Source: Girardinichthys multiradiatus
Taxonomy: Eukaryota; Chordata; Actinopteri; Cyprinodontiformes; Goodeidae
Length of the DNA stretch: 64,000 bases
Assembly: GCF_021462225.1 (NCBI RefSeq)
Contig: NC_061811.1
Location: forward strand, 7,341,663 to 7,405,662
Direction: 5' to 3'
A model generated the notes under the pieces. The model searched no databases and was not told where the DNA came from. It worked only from the letters and a program-made list of their open reading frames with translations. The position numbers and the translations under genes were made by a program. Shown piece after piece: positions 23,018-34,319 of the stretch (its first letter is position 1; every line of letters begins with the position of its first letter).

Positions 23018-25539
23018 TATCTTCAACTTCAACTACAGCTTCCTAGCAAATTCGTCAAGGCCAGAAAAACAAGGGTCTCCTATTGGCTGACTGACAGCAA
23101 GACATGAAGATATGTTTAAGTTGAAGAGTGCTGATTCAAATATTGTGTGGGAAGAAAAGCTCCTATCTAGCAGTCTGATTGTGTCTGCAGAAATATAAAG
23201 CAATCACCAAGGTTAACGGGAGCCAGTATTCTTCCTTTTGCTGTTAATTAACGAGGATGCGGTTAGGGCTGTAACGATATAGGCTATGAATTCAGGAAGG
23301 ATGCAGAAACAAGTCAACGAGCTGTCATAACTTTTTTACTCAAACTGCGAGGACAAGTCGCAGTTTGAAATTTTTTCTGCATTGCAGATGAGTAATTGCA
23401 AGGTGTGAGCCATATTTCTTGAAGCTGTAGGACAGGTAACTCACTTGTCTGCCAGTTGAGTTGTTTGATCTGCTAACTTTGATCACACAGAATGCAGAGT
23501 TGGCCAGTCTTATTTGACTGCATAACAGAGTATGAGTAGGCACATTTTCTTAGTTTCTTCTTCTTTATTTATTTAGTTGAAGTTCTAGATATAACACTGC
23601 CTTGGAGAGATATGGTACAAGACGTTATAACAATTCTAACGTAGATTACAAGCTTAAGCTGTGATAAACCAATGTATAATTATATTTTGATAAACCTGTT
23701 AAGAATGTGGGCCGGAGAGGGTGTTTCAACTTCCAAGCTATCCCACTCCTCAGCCTCCCTGGAAAACCTTTCTCCAGGGTGTTGGAAAGTAGGCACTCAT
23801 TGATGTCCAACCTTGGATTCAGGAAGAGCAGTGCAACCTTCATTCTGGCTGTGGAGCAGTGGACCATATCTTGAACCTTGTGTTACTGTGAGTTTGGTTG
23901 GTTGTCCAATCAATATGTGTTTTGTGAATATGGAAGGGTTATGGTGGTGTTCCTCAAGCTATTCGGTGGGTGTCTGCTTTCTCAGCACAAAGCTGAACTT
24001 GTTCTCAGTGCAACTTGGACTCTTCCAGGAGTGTCGTAATAAAAGATTAAATTTTTATCATGGAAAGGATCTGAACACATAGTCGTGAATTGGAGCGTGT
24101 CTGGTTTGTAAGCCTCACAGACGCATCTTGTTGTTGTGTTTGTGTCTTCAGGCCATGACCTTCAGAGTGCACTGGAGTGATTTTCAACTTAATGTAAAGC
24201 TCCTCTACATCTAAAGCCATAGTCATTGCTCTGGTGTGTCATGGATGGATGGATGGATGGACGGACGGACGGACGGACGGACGGATGGATGGACGGATGG
24301 ACGGATGGACGGATGATGGTCTACAATAACCATTTGATATCATGTTATCAGCACATGTAGAAGCTTTCAACTACAGCCTCTGGCCCAAATAATTTTTATC
24401 ATTCATATTTCAACCAGCCTTCAGTAAAGGTGAACACTAAAATAGAAATAATGGATTTCCTGGTACTTTTTTTCCTCATCACCACCTCTACCTGCAAATA
24501 GCCCACCCACACACAGAAGTTCACACAGACATAAACTGTTCTGGGCCAGACCAGCTGTATCAGTGGACTGTGCAAGCTCCAGGCTTCTAATTGGCCCCAT
24601 TTCTCCTCCTCGCATCTCTCTCTTTGTGCTCATGAACGCACCAGCTATTCTGTCTAATGCATAATTCTTAAAAGGGTGGACACACTGCAGTCTGCTCTCA
24701 TCCTCACGCGGTAAAACTCCCAAAATGAAAACAACAACAAAAAATACAAGACCAGTATCTTCAAAAATGTGTGTGAGAAAGACTGACAGAATGAGGATGA
24801 GATGGAGAGCTGAGACAGACAGAGTATGCGGTGGCAGCAAACTGTGAAGCATGAAGGACGCCCATTGAAAGAGCCGTTGCAGGCGTCTCATGGAAACACA
24901 GAGAGTGCTGTGAGTGAAAGGGGGTCCACATAGAGAACAGAGACTATTCAAAGCTGATTGCAGCATACACTGCTTGGAGCTATAACACATGCCCCACCCT
25001 CTGTCCTGGCTAACCAATCAATGAGTCTATTGTTGTATAGAATATTATTAGAGCGTTATAGCCATCCATGTGTCACAATTCCTGGCTACTTTAGGTCTGA
25101 GATGTTTACTGGTGATTTTAAAAGACTGCTGGCACACACTCATGTCTGCCCCCCTCCCTTATTCCACCAGCTACTGCAGAGCCAATTTGCTAATGGATGC
25201 AGCAACCTTGTGATTTACTGTTGTCAAAGATGCGCTCCAAGTAAAATGTTCTAAATGATTTAAGTTTGCGGGCGAAATTTACATTTGAAAGCCAGCCCAC
25301 TCTGAAGAGTGCCTCACATCAAATATGCAAAGTTGATTATCTGGAGCTTCTGTTTAGTGCTTCTAAATTACTGTTCTAGCCCTTTCAGTGATATTAAACT
25401 CTGCATGGATTGCCTGTAGTTTAGTCTGCAATTCAGCTGCTGAGATGGAAATTAAAACAGTGAGCAGCAGTACAGCAAAAAGCAAAAGTCCTATCAGACA
25501 GGCAACTTTTTAATATTCCTATAAGTAAAGGTAATGTCA
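23018..25539. other. Unassigned stretch with one microsatellite
   Basis: A 198-codon minus frame at 24421-25017 shows hydrophobic and Ser/Leu-rich stretches but no known domain; I regard it as uncertain, probably chance. The 25050-25420 block is repeat-free with candidate motifs (an E2F-like TTTGCGGGCGAAA at 25265-25277 and an octamer-like atatgcaaag near 25324), so it may be regulatory. Confidence 0.4.
24240..24317. repeat. GGAT/GGAC tetranucleotide microsatellite
   Basis: Alternating blocks of ggat and ggac units over about 78 bp: first ggat, then a run of ggac, then mixed. The interruptions suggest spread of a point-mutated unit by slippage. Confidence 0.95.
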
Positions 25540-26490
25540 CATCACAACCACAAACTTCAGTCTGTTATGTTATTTGGATTTCATGTGATGGACCATTGCA
25601 AAGTGGTGCATATTTGAGAAGTAGAAGAAAAGTGACATATGGTTTTTGTTTTTAAATTACAAATATTAGTCCAGTGTTAAATTTTTTTTCAGCAAACCTT
25701 TACTCTGATACCCCTAAATACAATGAAGTGCAAACAGTTGCAGTGTAAATTAATTAGTAAATAGGGTCCACCTGTCTGTGATTTATATGCCATATAAACA
25801 TAACTGATCTGTAAAGGCCTCAGAATTGTTAGAATACAAGAACCTTATGAATCTCATAGAGCTCTGTTCAATCCGACAACTAAAAACTGAAAAAGATTAG
25901 GACAGAACTGCAAACCAATAAATACATGACATCCACCTAAACAGACAGGCCAGACAAGGAGTTTATTAGCATAAATTAAAGAAGCGGGTAAAAGACCCGT
26001 TGTAACTCTGGAGGAGCAGCAGAGAGGCACAGTTCAGGTGGGAGAATGTGTTGACAGGAGGGTTACTAGTCAAGCACTCCACAAACCAGGCATAACACCA
26101 CACTCATACATTCAATTCAAATTCAAAATTCAAAAATACTTTATTAATCCCAAAGGGAAATTAAATGTTGTAGCTCATTATGTAGGTTTCTTCAAAGAGT
26201 TTATAGTATTGGCAGCATCATGCTGAGGGGATATTCTTCTTCAAGGTCAGGGAAGTTGTCCAAAGTTGATGGGATCATGGATAGTTATATTCAGAGCAAT
26301 CTTGGAAGAAATCTTGTTAGAGGCTGCAGAAGATTTGAGATTCGGGTGAAGGTTTATGACTGGATATCAATAGTCAGTGTCCAGAGTAAAATCCAAATGA
26401 AAATTCAAATTAATGACACCATTTTTACATTTTATTTTATCATGTATCATTTTCCCTTTACTTCACAAATATGTACTACTTTATGATTGT
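25540..26490 (+). pseudogene. Decayed Tc1-like element with LINE tail inside
   Basis: The 5' flank (25540-25830) has 'tgatggaccattgcaaagtg' and 'ggtccacctgtctgtgattt', matching the family of 488-650. Coding remnants include 25980-26100 ('aactctggaggagcagcaga', from the N-terminal half) and 26205-26350 ('ggcagcatcatgctgagggg', 'atcttggaagaaatcttgtt', from the middle of the catalytic domain). The 3' end at 26430-26480 reads like the family's terminal non-coding part. Between the coding pieces, about 26105-26185 is a foreign LINE-type tail. Several parts are missing; non-functional. Confidence 0.7.
26105..26185 (-). mobile_element. Short LINE 3' tail inserted in a Tc1 relic
   Basis: Repeated ttcaa/attca units (26111-26137) followed by 'aatactttattaatcccaaa' and 'gggaaatt' match a common fish non-LTR retrotransposon 3' end. 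It is only about 80 bp, so severely 5'-truncated. It interrupts transposase-derived DNA on both sides. Confidence 0.6.
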
Positions 26491-27410
26491 GTATCACATA
26501 ACTGTCATGGTGGATGACAATTTGCGATCCCACATGCAGACTTTGCAGTTTTACTTTGATCCATCAAATTCAGGCAAAGAATCAGTGATTTCTTGGTCAT
26601 TCCGGCAGTATTAGTGGAAGGTGTGTCATGGACTTGGGGGAGACAACGGCGATCCTGACACCTTAGTAGTGAGTGAGTTGTAGTTGAGTCCTAATACAGG
26701 AATGATTAGGAAAAACCAGAACTAAGTGTTCATGGGGGGATGTGCAGGTGGAACGGAGGGTTGGAGCTGCTGAAGAGTGGTCCTCAAGACAGGCAAGTTT
26801 CAGGTAGGTTTACTGACATTTGTGAATTGATGGATTTAATCTTCATGAGCAGAGCACGAGGGAATCTTCAGATCTTTCCTTATGAGAACACATATAAAGC
26901 AAAAAGGTAAGTAATTTTCTCTATTTACTAAATAAATATTTACTCACGAAGGCTTGTCCCTACCATAGGGTTGACAATCAGATGTCAAATGACCATCAGG
27001 GGGCTCATTAAGTCCTGCAGGCTGATGAGCTCAGTAAGAAGCAAATGGGCCAGGCGCAGCCTGCTCAGCCTTGTCCTCCAGAGGTGAAGGCTGCAGCTCA
27101 TAGAAAAAAAAAAAACACCAAACACTCCAGAACCATGACAATAACATCCCAAAATACAGATTGAAATCTGATGTAATGTGACAAAATGAGAAAAACTTAA
27201 AGGTGTGTGAGGTGCAACATATTTCATTCATTCATTCATTCACTGTGTTTTTGCCATTTTTTCTTGATGCTCAGCATATACAACAACACAAAGTCTTCTC
27301 ACTTGTGAGGGCTTGTCAGATCTATATCCTGCTATCTAACTGACCTTCTTTAACACATGTCAGTAGAGAGTTACTGTAGAGACAAATGCACAGAGATGTC
27401 TGTATATATA
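26491..27410. other. Mostly unassigned; possible LTR-like remnant
   Basis: Text at 26505-26560 ('tgtcatggtggatgacaatt', then 'cccacatgcagac') resembles the start of reversed fish gypsy LTRs, but no second end was found. Five attc units lie at 27222-27241. Confidence 0.35.
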
Positions 27411-27464
27411 TACAGGGGTTGGACAATGAAACTGAAACACCTGGTTTTAGACCACAATAATTTA

Positions 27465-28136
27465 TTAGTATGGTGTAGGGCCTCCTTTTGCGGCCAATAC
27501 AGCGTCCATTTGTATTGGGAATGACATATACAAGTCCTGCACAGTGGTCAGAGGGATTTTAAGCCATTCTTCTTGCAGGATAGTGGCCAGGTCACTACGT
27601 CATACTGGTGGAGGAAAACGTTTCCTGACTCGCTCCTCCAAAACACCCCAAAGTGGCTCAATAATATTTAGATCTGGTGACTGTGCAGGCCATGGGAGAT
27701 GTTCAACTTCACTTTCATGTTCATCAAACCAATCTTTCACCAGTCTTGCTGTGTGTATTGGTGCATTGTCATCCTGATACACGGCACTGCCTTCAGGATA
27801 CAATGTTTGAACCATTGGATGCACATGGTCCTCAAGAATGGTTCGGTAGTCCTTGGCAGTGACGCGCCCATCTAGCACAAGTATTGGGCCAAGGGAATGC
27901 TATGATATGGCAGCCCAAACCATCACTGATCCACCCCCATGCTTCACTCTGGGCATGCAACAGTCTGGGTGGTACGCTTCTTTGGGGCTTCTCCACACCG
28001 TAACTCTCCCGGATGTGGGGAAAACAGTAAAGGTGGACTCATCAGAAAACAATACATGTTTCACATTGTCCACAGCCCAAGATTTGCGCTCCTTGCACCA
28101 TTGAAACCGACGTTTGGCATTGGCATGAGTGACCAA
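27465..28136 (-). pseudogene. DD36E-type transposase, N-terminus lost, stop and frameshift
   Basis: Catalytic part of a Tc1/mariner transposase. First Asp in 'HVLFSDESTF'; second in 'VYQDDNAPIHTA', with the Asp before Asn aligning to the catalytic one; Glu in 'SPDLNIIEPLWG'. I count 36 residues between the second Asp and the Glu, the spacing reported for the Incomer (DD36E) family. An in-frame TAG replaces a residue just after 'VWAAIS' (27900-27902). A frameshift after 'RFPPP' leads to an early stop at 27600, though the terminal codons up to 27465 are still readable in another frame. No DNA-binding domain remains because the upstream coding DNA was replaced. Non-functional. Confidence 0.85.
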
Positions 28137-28139
28137 AGC

Positions 28140-28590
28140 TCCATGAACAAAGACTCAAGCCTCTCGTTACTTTGTTGGACCACACAGGTTGGCAGCCTCC
28201 TGAATTCTTCGCTCCTTTGATCTCCATTCAAGAACCCTGTCCACCCTCCTCCTCCCACTGCACCTATTTCAGAAACCCCTGGACCAACTTATCATCCTGG
28301 CACACCATTATCCACCATCACCTGTCTCATGGGTAAACAACCACTTGGTCTCTCCGCTCCCCCCACCCTCTGGCGGATCATTCCATCTGCCCAGTAAGAC
28401 AGAATTATTATTCATTAGTTTTGACCCTGAGTTTTCCCTGCTTACCATCCTGTTTATTTTTACAGTTGGTATCCTAGTTCCACTTTCCCTGCTCACTTCA
28501 CTGCTCTGTAAATAAACACTTTACCATAAAACTCTGTCTCCTGGATTGTTTTCTGCATGTGGGTCAAATCCGTTAAAGACAATATGACAG
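28140..28590 (+). mobile_element. Foreign block replacing transposase N-terminus
   Basis: About 450 bp unlike any Tc1 sequence, with C-rich and T-rich text, 'ctgctctgtaaataaacact' near the end and 'ttttctgcatgtgggtcaaa' before a terminal 'tatgaca'. That ending resembles the 3' ends of fish LTR-type retroelements. The element's own coding DNA is missing at this spot, so this is a replacement and not a clean insertion. Its parent family is not identified. Confidence 0.6.
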
Positions 28591-28854
28591 CTCTTACCCT
28601 GCTAATTGAACCTTCACACTCTGCTCTTACTGGTGCAATGTGCAATCAATGAAGACTGGCTACCAGGCTGGTCCAATTTAGCCATGAAACCTCCCACATT
28701 AAAATGACAAGTGTTTCAGTTTCATTGTCCAACCCCTGTATATCAATGAAATCAGCAATCCTGAATGGAGATTGTAATTAAATGAAGCACACTCTTCATA
28801 TTTCACCAACTGTGAAGGTAGGGAGGGAAAAGCTTTAATAAAAGTCATTTTTAG

Positions 28855-29033
28855 TGGTTGTGGTGTATGGCGTAGTGGTAGAGAACCTTACTGATGTACG
28901 GAGGCCTCAGTCCTCGATGCAGCTGTCCCAGGGTCCAGTCCTGACCATAGAGACCTATGCTCTCCACCCCACTTCATGTCTGCCTACCTTGAAAAACTAA
29001 CAGAAATAAAGGCTAATAGTGCTGCAAAAAAAA
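28855..29033 (+). mobile_element. tRNA-derived SINE with perfect target duplication
   Basis: A 179-bp SINE. It has an A-box-like tggcgtagtgg (28868-28878) and a B-box-like ggtccagtcc (28932-28941), the internal RNA polymerase III promoter of tRNA-derived SINEs. A tail 'aataaaggctaatagtgctg' and an A-run follow. It is flanked by exact 10-bp duplications tcatttttag at 28845-28854 and 29034-29043. Two more copies of the family lie reversed at about 43690-43846 and 62855-63008. Confidence 0.88.
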
Positions 29034-29043
29034 TCATTTTTAG

Positions 29044-32000
29044 AAATTTTAACCAATAATGTTTAAATGATTCACAGGGTTTATATTTCAAAAAACAATC
29101 ACAACCCTCCAAAATTATATGTAATTTGCAACTTTTAAATTTTAAAGCTGCACACATCGTACTACATATGTTTTTTTTTTTATGTTCTTTAAGGACATGT
29201 TGACCATGTTATAATTAAACATCTGTTAGAAGTGATTATAATTCAGGATTAGAGAAATAATCAAATGTGAAATAATCCAAAGTTTTGGCATTTGAACACT
29301 GGGCTGTGTCCTGACCTGAGGTCCCTCTCTTCTGTTATATAAAGTTGAAAAATAGGAAATCAAAAACAAAACAAGATTTTGACAGAACTTCATAATGGAG
29401 CAGGATAAAATAGAAAGCACCAGATATTATGTGTTTTGATAATAACAGACAGGTGGACCCATTCAGTTCAGGTTGATCGTATCTGTCTTATAAAGCGCAG
29501 GCTTAACCTCCGGCTGTGGGCTGAGAGACATTTGGAAACTGCCAACAGTCCGTTAGAACCCACTGAGTGGGACCTTAAGGCACTGCCTGAGGGTCTCCCT
29601 GCCAGCCTGTGCAGTAACACAAATGGACACACAGTCACTCAACATGATTCAGTTCTGACTAAAATCCACTGATTCCACCACAGAAAGATGTGCTGTTTAG
29701 TAGTGATGTCATTTACCATTTATGGCTCAGCACAGACCCAAGCACTTTTCAGATGTCGTTAGAAAAATAAATATCAATCAAATCAGGACTTACAGATCAA
29801 TTACTGCCTGCTTAAAACTGTCCGATTTCCATTGTGCACTGGTGAACGTGAAGGATACATTATGTTGCTGGTCTCAGGTTGAATATCATATGAACAAATG
29901 TTATATGTGAAGAGAAAGACGGAGGAAACAGGATTCACTCAAATCAAAGTGAGTTTGGAGGCTTTTAGTTGGTTTCAGTTCAGAAAAAGAAGTAAAGTCC
30001 GAGTGGGACACTGAGAATCCTGCTGTGCTTCCACAGGTCACCAGGTTTATGGTAAATTGATGGGCAAAACTTAACCTAATAATAAATAGTCTAAACTGTC
30101 TAAACTCATCACAAATGAGGTTTGGATTTGATAGACTTAACTACCAGTCATTTTCCTGATGATGGCTTGATGAATAGTTAGAGGCTTTACCTCAGATTTT
30201 AGATGTTTCTCAGTAGCAGGTCTATTTTTTTGCCCTGCTGCCTAAAGTACAGAGCATATCTTCACAACTATATATAATCTTGGTATCTGAAAAAAAGGCC
30301 TGATATTACTATAGAGGCATCAGAATTAAGATTTGGTAAGTGTTACTGTGTCAGAATAAATTCATCTGGAACACAGGAGAAAATGGTATCTCTACCTTAA
30401 AACTGCATTGCTTAGAGTTAAACCCATTTTTGCGTTATAAGCCTTAAAAAACAAAAGACAATCCAAAATGAAGAAAATCTCTAATATAGTATGTCTAATA
30501 AGAGCGTACGATTCAGTCTAAGACCCCCTTCATCTCTGTATAAACAACCGAGAGCTTAATGATTCATTACGAACTAATGTAGCCAAAGCAGTGGACAGTA
30601 CCCAAGTTTTTAGTTTGAAGGTAACTTATTACTACAAAACAGAAAAAGAAATACATGGCTATATATTTTGGTACTTTTTGGCTGGTATCCCACTACATTT
30701 CTGTCACACAGGGTTGGGAGATAAAACCATCTGCTGTCAAATGACATCTGGCTCACAGGGTTTCCTCAAATTGGTGACGCTAGAAGAAGCAGAAAGTAAA
30801 CGTTTGCTGTTTTCGTGTTTTTATTACATGCCAGTATTATTGCTTGGACTTTTAATTGCTTTTAGTTTGGGTGTCAATGCCTGGTGGACACTTTTAGCTA
30901 AGTTTCTCCCCGACATTTTGGTATGTTGCATGTTTGGATTGGTGCTTCTCAGTGTTCACATAGATCATCTGTACTGCACACATCTCACAGTGCTGTCCTG
31001 GAGAGGGTCTATCCTAACTAAAAGATTTCTCTTTTTTTTAAATTACATATAAAGAAAGGATATTGCAGGGCACTGGATACTGAGTGATGGTTTCCACTGC
31101 TAAACCCAGGTTTTTTGATTGGTTGTTTATTTCCCATGGGTTTGCCTCCAGGTCCTGACAAAAGTAGTTTTTTTTATCCTTTTGCCCAGTTCAAAGTTGG
31201 AGCCAAGATAGCACCAAGTTAATGATGCAATAACCAGAGCTTGTGGGGATGGAAACAGAAGGAACTGCTGCTACGCGGGCCTTAACATTAATTTAGCACT
31301 GGAAAAAAAAAAAAAAAACAAAGATAGCAAAACTCTGGAGGAAAAATAGTGCAATTTTTCTACTTCATTTTCAGCCTTGAGATCCTTCCTTCTGTTACTT
31401 TGCTATGACAAGGCAGACATTTATGATCAAACATAGACATTTGATATCTGACTGTCTGCCTTTCCTTTCACACTTTCCCTACATGTTAAAATGCCTCATT
31501 AAACTGCAGGGATGAAGATACAGTATCAGAAGCTATTTTCCAAGGCTTTCCTCAGGAAAAAGAGTCCTATTGTTAGAAACAGAGAGAAAAGTCTGTCAGG
31601 GCCTTCAGACAAGATATAATACATAGCTCTGCCACCGCTGTGCTGTAATCTACAGTGATGTGGTTTGGCTAATAGGGGTCTGACTTGTAACCGAGCTCAT
31701 TGGGAGCCATGCAAAGAGGCAGAGCAAAGGGAGGGAGAAACAGGCGAGGATGGCAGGAAATAAAGATAGAGGATGCAAGTAGGAGCAAGACTAAGAGGCA
31801 GAGATTTAGGGAAGAATAGCTTGAGATTTTCTGACAATGAAATGTCTCCAGTAATTGTTCCTGCAGTGATAAATGGTGTCCCATTGTATAGAGGGTCTCC
31901 TTGTCCTTGGGAGTCAAAGAGATGACGAGAGGGGAGGGGAGGAGAAAAGATGGACTGGCAAAGCAGCATCGAACTTGACTCACCTGCAAGTGGGCAACTT

Positions 32001-33800
32001 TCTGAAGGTGAGTGTATGTATATACATATTTCTATATGTGTGCCATCTCTGTCTTCATGCCTATTGGCTGAATGTGTCAAACCATTTCTAGTAGAGTGAA
32101 CCAGCAGGCAAGCAGCAATTGCAAGCAGGGTTCGTGCCCTTGGGGATGAGAATGACAGAATAAAAACACATCATAACACTGCAGTAATATTCCCTTGACA
32201 AGAAGCTGAGAGCACTTTGTATCCAAGAGACTTTTTTTCTTTGCTACCATGGGTGGGGAAAACATCATTTACCATGCTGTGACATCTCGAAGAGGCATAA
32301 TCACTTCAAAGACAATTGTCATTCTGTGTTTTGCTCATTTGATTATAATTAACTTGCATTTTTAATAGATCTGTTAAAAAAGCCTAACTTACATGAAGTG
32401 TTTGTAATTAGTTACATAAAACTGAATCATAAAACATTATTTTTCCACTATACTAGTAGTTAAATATAGGTTATTGAGTTTTCAATTACAAAAAATGTCT
32501 TAAAAAGTGATTTCATCTATATGTTTTATCTTTTTACATTCAGGTAAATTACATGATCTAAGCTTTAATTGTCTGCCATACTTAAAGATACGCGACCACA
32601 CGTCAACGTAGGTGATTTTTAGTGGAATTAGTGATAATAATTATGCATACAAACAATAAACATCAACATGTTGAGCCAACAACACTCCTCTGTCTGGCAG
32701 TTGTTACTGAAGGAGGAAGACTAAATTATCTATTTTCAATATTCTTGAGATTTTTTTAAATAAAAAGAAATTCAGAGGAAGGAACAAAGATGAAAGCGGC
32801 AAATTGAGAGAAAATTATATTTTCTTCAATATTTCTTGGCTCCACTGAGGGAGTAAAACCTGAACAGATAAGACTGAATGTGTTACAAAGTTGTTCGGTT
32901 TAATTTTCTCCTTTCAACCTGTCAGAATATGCTGGTATTGGAAATATTGGCAGCCTTTTAAAAAGCTTAATGTTAAGAGTGTTTATATTCTCTTGAGAAT
33001 GCATATGGAGATATGCTGTTTATAATTACTAATGCTAACTATGCAAGTTGCTAATATAAGATGCTAAGGACAGAGTCATTCTCTCTGTTTTTAAATTATA
33101 GTAAAACAGTTTTACAGTAACTGGCCTCTGAAACACGCAGCTTCTGATTCTAATATAAAATTAACAACGCCACATAGCAGGAAGACTTGTTGAATGTTGT
33201 TGATGTCAAAGCTTTACAAAAGCTAAGATCCACCCTAAAAACTGATAGGTGCATCTCTACATGTAAACTATGAATATGTTTCTGAATAAAACATTTTTAT
33301 TCAAAATATTTTTTTATCGGTCTGATGTAATATTCTAATCTTAAATGTCATGTTTTCATTAAGCAAAAAAAAAATCATCACAATTATGTTGGGTCATCGT
33401 CCATTTTCACCACAAACTAACTGCTACTTAGTTTCCGGTCAAAATGCTTAGACCCAGCATGCATCGCAGGTCAACAGGGTGAGGCACATAGTTAACGTGA
33501 TCTAATGGTGCGTGCGTTCTGTGTTTTGATCAGCTGAGCGCTGACCCACTTTGGAAGTAAAGTGGACATTAGAACAGACTTAGGCTGCAAAATGAGCCCC
33601 ATGTTCATCTCCATTGTTTCACAGTTTATGGCCGTTGTTTGTGTCACTAAGTTCCCGCCTTGGGGGGTTTTATGATTGTATGCTGATAAAGAGCTAAGCC
33701 ACTCCCATATTGCTGCCTATGTGGAAACTCGTTGCCTCCCACTGATTCTGTGTTTTGCATTTGCCAAGACAATCCGAAGCTTTGATCCATTCCCCCTCAG
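29044..33800. other. Long unassigned stretch
   Basis: The longest frame is 30591-31052, annotated separately. Overlapping minus frames at 31669-32080 are Ser/Pro/Leu-rich without motifs. An A16 run is at 31303-31318. The 33400-33800 block is less AT-rich and immediately precedes the gypsy element. No splice-supported exon, RNA gene or element end was recognised. Confidence 0.4.
30591..31052 (+). CDS. Unrecognised 153-codon open frame, doubtful gene
   Basis: The longest open frame outside transposons on the plus strand. The predicted product has two or three hydrophobic stretches ('CFYYMPVLLLGLLIAFSLGV' around residues 76-95, and 'DILVCCMFGLVLLSV' around 108-122) that could be membrane segments. 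No family motif is visible, and the terminal part (RFLFFLNYI) runs through an AT-rich region. There is no obvious splice context or promoter. In a window this size one chance frame of about 150 codons is not surprising, so I rate it as more likely non-coding than coding. Confidence 0.12.
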   Translation: MDSTQVFSLKVTYYYKTEKEIHGYIFWYFLAGIPLHFCHTGLGDKTICCQMTSGSQGFLKLVTLEEAESKRLLFSCFYYMPVLLLGLLIAFSLGVNAWWTLLAKFLPDILVCCMFGLVLLSVHIDHLYCTHLTVLSWRGSILTKRFLFFLNYI

Positions 33801-34310
33801 TGTTATGATTCTGGCACATCTGCTCTACCCTGTCTTCCTGGCTGCAATCAGCAGATTAGATGCACCTGGTGGCTGCTGCAGTGTAGTGCAATCTGTGGAA
33901 TGCCAAGCACCTGTGTCTTCCCTGATATATACTGACTCTGACAAGCAGACAGTGCCAGATTTTTGAAAGCCATTCGTGTGAGTAGATATCCAGCGTTCCT
34001 TCCTGTTTGATCATTGTTCTTGACCTTGCCTTGCCTTTTGGATTTATGCCTCTGCCTGCTCCCTGTCGGACTATTTGGATTTTGGTTGTTGACCTTGTTT
34101 CCTGCATGTGGTTTATGCCTCTGCCTGCCCCTTGCCTGACGCCTCTTGTTCCGATCGTTGACCCTGTTTCTGTCCTTGGATTATTGAGCCAGCCTAGCCC
34201 TCGGATTATTCAGCCGGGAGTCACTTCTTACCTGTGCTGTGGAGATCACCGCCTGCCGCCCACTGAGGTTTCCCCTCTGGGTGTCAAGTTCCACTCAAGA
34301 CAAAAGCAGG
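33801..34310 (+). repeat. Truncated 5' LTR and leader of the gypsy element
   Basis: Begins TGTTATGATTCTGG, typical of fish gypsy LTR starts, and runs through pyrimidine-rich repeats ('atgcctctgcctgc' occurs twice, near 34047 and 34106). There is no AATAAA or R/U5-like end before gag sequence begins, so the LTR end, primer-binding site and gag start were lost together. Confidence 0.6.
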
Positions 34311-34319
34311 TTAGTGACC

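Larger units (their letters stand above)
27413..28738 (-). mobile_element. DD36E-type Tc1/mariner element with replaced core
   Basis: A 1,326-bp element with TA on both sides (27411-27412, 28739-28740). Its terminal inverted repeats are perfect over 28 bp, starting CAGGGGTTGGACAATGAAAC. The C-terminal two-thirds of a transposase lies at 27465-28136 on the minus strand. The family's usual N-terminal coding region is absent. In its place is an unrelated block at about 28140-28590, after which the normal 5' untranslated part resumes ('ctcttaccctgctaattgaa' at 28591). It is non-autonomous, but its ends look intact. Confidence 0.9.

Noticed and set aside
24421..25017. 198-codon open frame on the minus strand
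   Set aside because: It has no recognisable domain, a low-complexity Leu/Ser/Cys-rich product and no splice or promoter context. Most likely a chance frame in CT-rich DNA.
27544..28258. Plus-strand and extra minus-strand frames across the DD36E element
   Set aside because: They are shadows of the broken transposase or read through the foreign block, with no independent motif.
28855..29033. Possible genuine tRNA gene because of A- and B-box-like motifs
   Set aside because: No cloverleaf can be folded, the body is followed by a tRNA-unrelated tail and A-run, and exact target duplications show it is a SINE.
31669..32080. Two overlapping minus frames of 106 and 127 codons
   Set aside because: Different frames over the same purine-rich DNA, with Ser/Pro/Leu-rich products and no motif. 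One compositional artefact explains both.
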